DNA of 6,513 nt from an uncultured Collinsella sp. (GTDB taxonomy: Bacteria; Actinomycetota; Coriobacteriia; Coriobacteriales; Coriobacteriaceae). Under the pieces are notes generated by a model, which did no database searches, was not told where the DNA came from, and saw nothing but the letters and a program-made list of their open reading frames with translations. Positions 5,980 to 6,513 of this stretch are shown one piece after another (position 1 is the stretch's first letter; each line of letters begins with the position of its first letter). The position numbers and the translations under genes are program-made. Location: contig USBA01000109.1 in the NCBI GenBank assembly GCA_900552735.1, positions 1 through 6,513 on the forward strand, in the 5' to 3' direction.

Positions 5980-5985
5980 AGTATA
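5980..5985 (-). promoter_or_regulatory. possible -10 of the SIR2 gene
   Basis: TATACT on the minus strand (five of six consensus bases) would give a leader of about 23 bases. No good -35 stands 16-18 bases upstream, so the promoter may be activator-dependent or lie elsewhere; TTGCAA at 6013-6018 is another partial box. Tentative. Confidence 0.35.
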
Positions 5986-6081
5986 GAACATATGTTTGGA
6001 TTTTACTAGAATTGCAAGACTTCATCGGAGACAAAAGCTGCTCGACAATTGAAAATTCGAACCGCACAGGTGACCCAATAT

Positions 6082-6204
6082 TCAGCAGTGTTCCGACGAG
6101 CAAGTATTCATTTCGCGCCTCAGGCAATCTAGCGCAGCGGCATCAGTTAGAACGCCATGACTCTCTAGGGGTTCGATAAGTTGAGCGAAAGTCTAAAAAT
6201 CCAT
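6082..6204 (-). pseudogene. possible small gene remnant with an in-frame stop, upstream of the SIR2 gene
   Basis: ATG 6204 opens MDF and then meets TAG (6193-6195). The same frame continues without a stop as TFAQLIEPLESHGVLTD and on to CLRREMN and CSSEHC before TGA at 6082. AGGAG lies 11 bases before the ATG, further than usual. The residue mix is protein-like, but I do not recognise a family and the frame is only 36 codons after the stop. It could be a decayed neighbour of the SIR2 gene or chance. Confidence 0.2.
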
Positions 6205-6220
6205 CGCCAAAGTAACTCCT

Positions 6221-6269
6221 AAAATCAAAGGGCCGTTGCCGATAACAACCGAACAACGACCCTCCTTTG
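6221..6269 (-). terminator. probable intrinsic terminator, minus strand, upstream of the SIR2 gene
   Basis: On the minus strand GGG-t-CGTTG (6262-6254) pairs with CAACG-g-CCC (6238-6230), eight pairs with one mismatch and a 15-base loop, followed by TTTGATTTTAG. It would end a minus-strand transcript arriving from beyond 6270 and so isolate the SIR2 gene. The tail is broken by GA, so strength is uncertain. Confidence 0.55.
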
Positions 6270-6324
6270 TCATCGCCTCACGTAGAGCCCACGACAACTG
6301 CATCACTAACAGGATGGTAACCTA

Positions 6325-6345
6325 GATGCGCAGTAATTGCGCATC
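6325..6345. repeat. perfect inverted repeat, 8-bp arms
   Basis: GATGCGCA (6325-6332), GTAAT loop, TGCGCATC (6338-6345). Plus-strand A's follow the stem, so on neither strand does it read as a terminator. It could be a regulator site or an RNA hairpin. Confidence 0.55.
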
Positions 6346-6373
6346 CAAAAAAGTTAATCATGTAGCAAATTCT

Positions 6374-6424
6374 CTTCGCGTTGAAACTAATGCGAAGCAT
6401 TTTCGCGTCCGTGCACGAGAATGC
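6374..6424. repeat. two further hairpins with ATGCG motifs
   Basis: CTTCGC (6374-6379) pairs with GCGAAG (6392-6397). Overlapping it by one base, GCATTTTCG (6397-6405) pairs with CGAGAATGC (6416-6424) with one G-T pair and a 10-base loop. ATGCG recurs at 6326, 6390, 6421 and 6434. Bases 6270-6449 otherwise show no gene; this is a structured noncoding stretch of unknown role. Confidence 0.4.
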
Positions 6425-6449
6425 GCAATCAATATGCGGAAAGGCAACG

Positions 6450-6513
6450 ATGATTCACCTAGCTAACAACCATCCAGTCACTACCGACAGTACCAGAAAT
6501 CTTCGAGGAATCG
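6450..6513 (+). CDS. possible start of a plus-strand gene running off the window
   Basis: ATG 6450 is preceded by GGAAAGG with a 5-base spacer and opens 21 codons (MIHLANNHPVTTDS and on) without a stop to the edge. No family can be recognised from so few residues. All three minus-strand frames also enter from the edge and stop within 18 codons, so a minus-strand gene end here is possible instead. Weak call. Confidence 0.25.
   Translation, partial: MIHLANNHPVTTDSTRNLRGI

Noticed and set aside
6055..6063. GGTTCGAAT on the minus strand, like a tRNA T-loop (possible tRNA or attachment-site remnant)
   Set aside because: The flanking bases do not form a T-stem and no acceptor or anticodon arm can be drawn. 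The similar GGGGTTCGAT at 6169 also lacks a pairing arm.
1..6513. CRISPR array, insertion sequence, or rRNA/tRNA gene
   Set aside because: No regularly spaced repeats, no transposase-like frame with flanking inverted repeats, and no cloverleaf or rRNA-like stretch were seen on either strand.

Overview
The window looks like a piece of a GC-rich actinobacterial gut chromosome, most likely a Coriobacteriia member such as Collinsella. This is an inference from the high-GC sugar genes, the GGAGG-type ribosome binding sites and the PTS/GH32/LacI sucrose cassette; nothing in the window fixes the taxon.

Positions 1-3200 (all minus strand) hold a sucrose uptake and use locus. In transcription order it contains a LacI-family repressor (scrR-like, 2181-3161), a sucrose-type PTS EIIBC permease (scrA-like, 598-1998) and the N-terminal 163 residues of a GH32 sucrose-6-phosphate hydrolase (scrB-like, 1-489, cut by the window edge). 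Three copies of a 14-bp LacI-type operator are visible. Two lie in front of scrA, 26 bp apart, and one lies directly downstream of a possible -10 of the repressor gene. The logic is classical: EIIBC imports and phosphorylates sucrose, the GH32 enzyme splits the sucrose 6-phosphate, and the repressor controls the operon and itself. The permease has no EIIA domain, so a EIIA protein must come from elsewhere.

Positions 3200-4354 contain no convincing gene. On the minus strand the stretch carries three good intrinsic terminators (3578-3612, 3890-3937, 4120-4158), a short run of extra hairpins, and short reading frames that could be gene remnants.

Positions 4355-5950 (minus) encode a 531-residue SIR2-domain protein with an intact NAD-binding and catalytic signature and a separate C-terminal half. 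It is visibly more A+T-rich than the sugar genes. It is probably a horizontally acquired, NAD-consuming defence protein. No partner gene is in the window.

Positions 5951-6513 hold the SIR2 ribosome binding site and a tentative promoter, a minus-strand terminator-like hairpin for something further right (6221-6269), a cluster of hairpins with repeated ATGCG motifs, and a possible plus-strand gene start at 6450 that runs off the edge.
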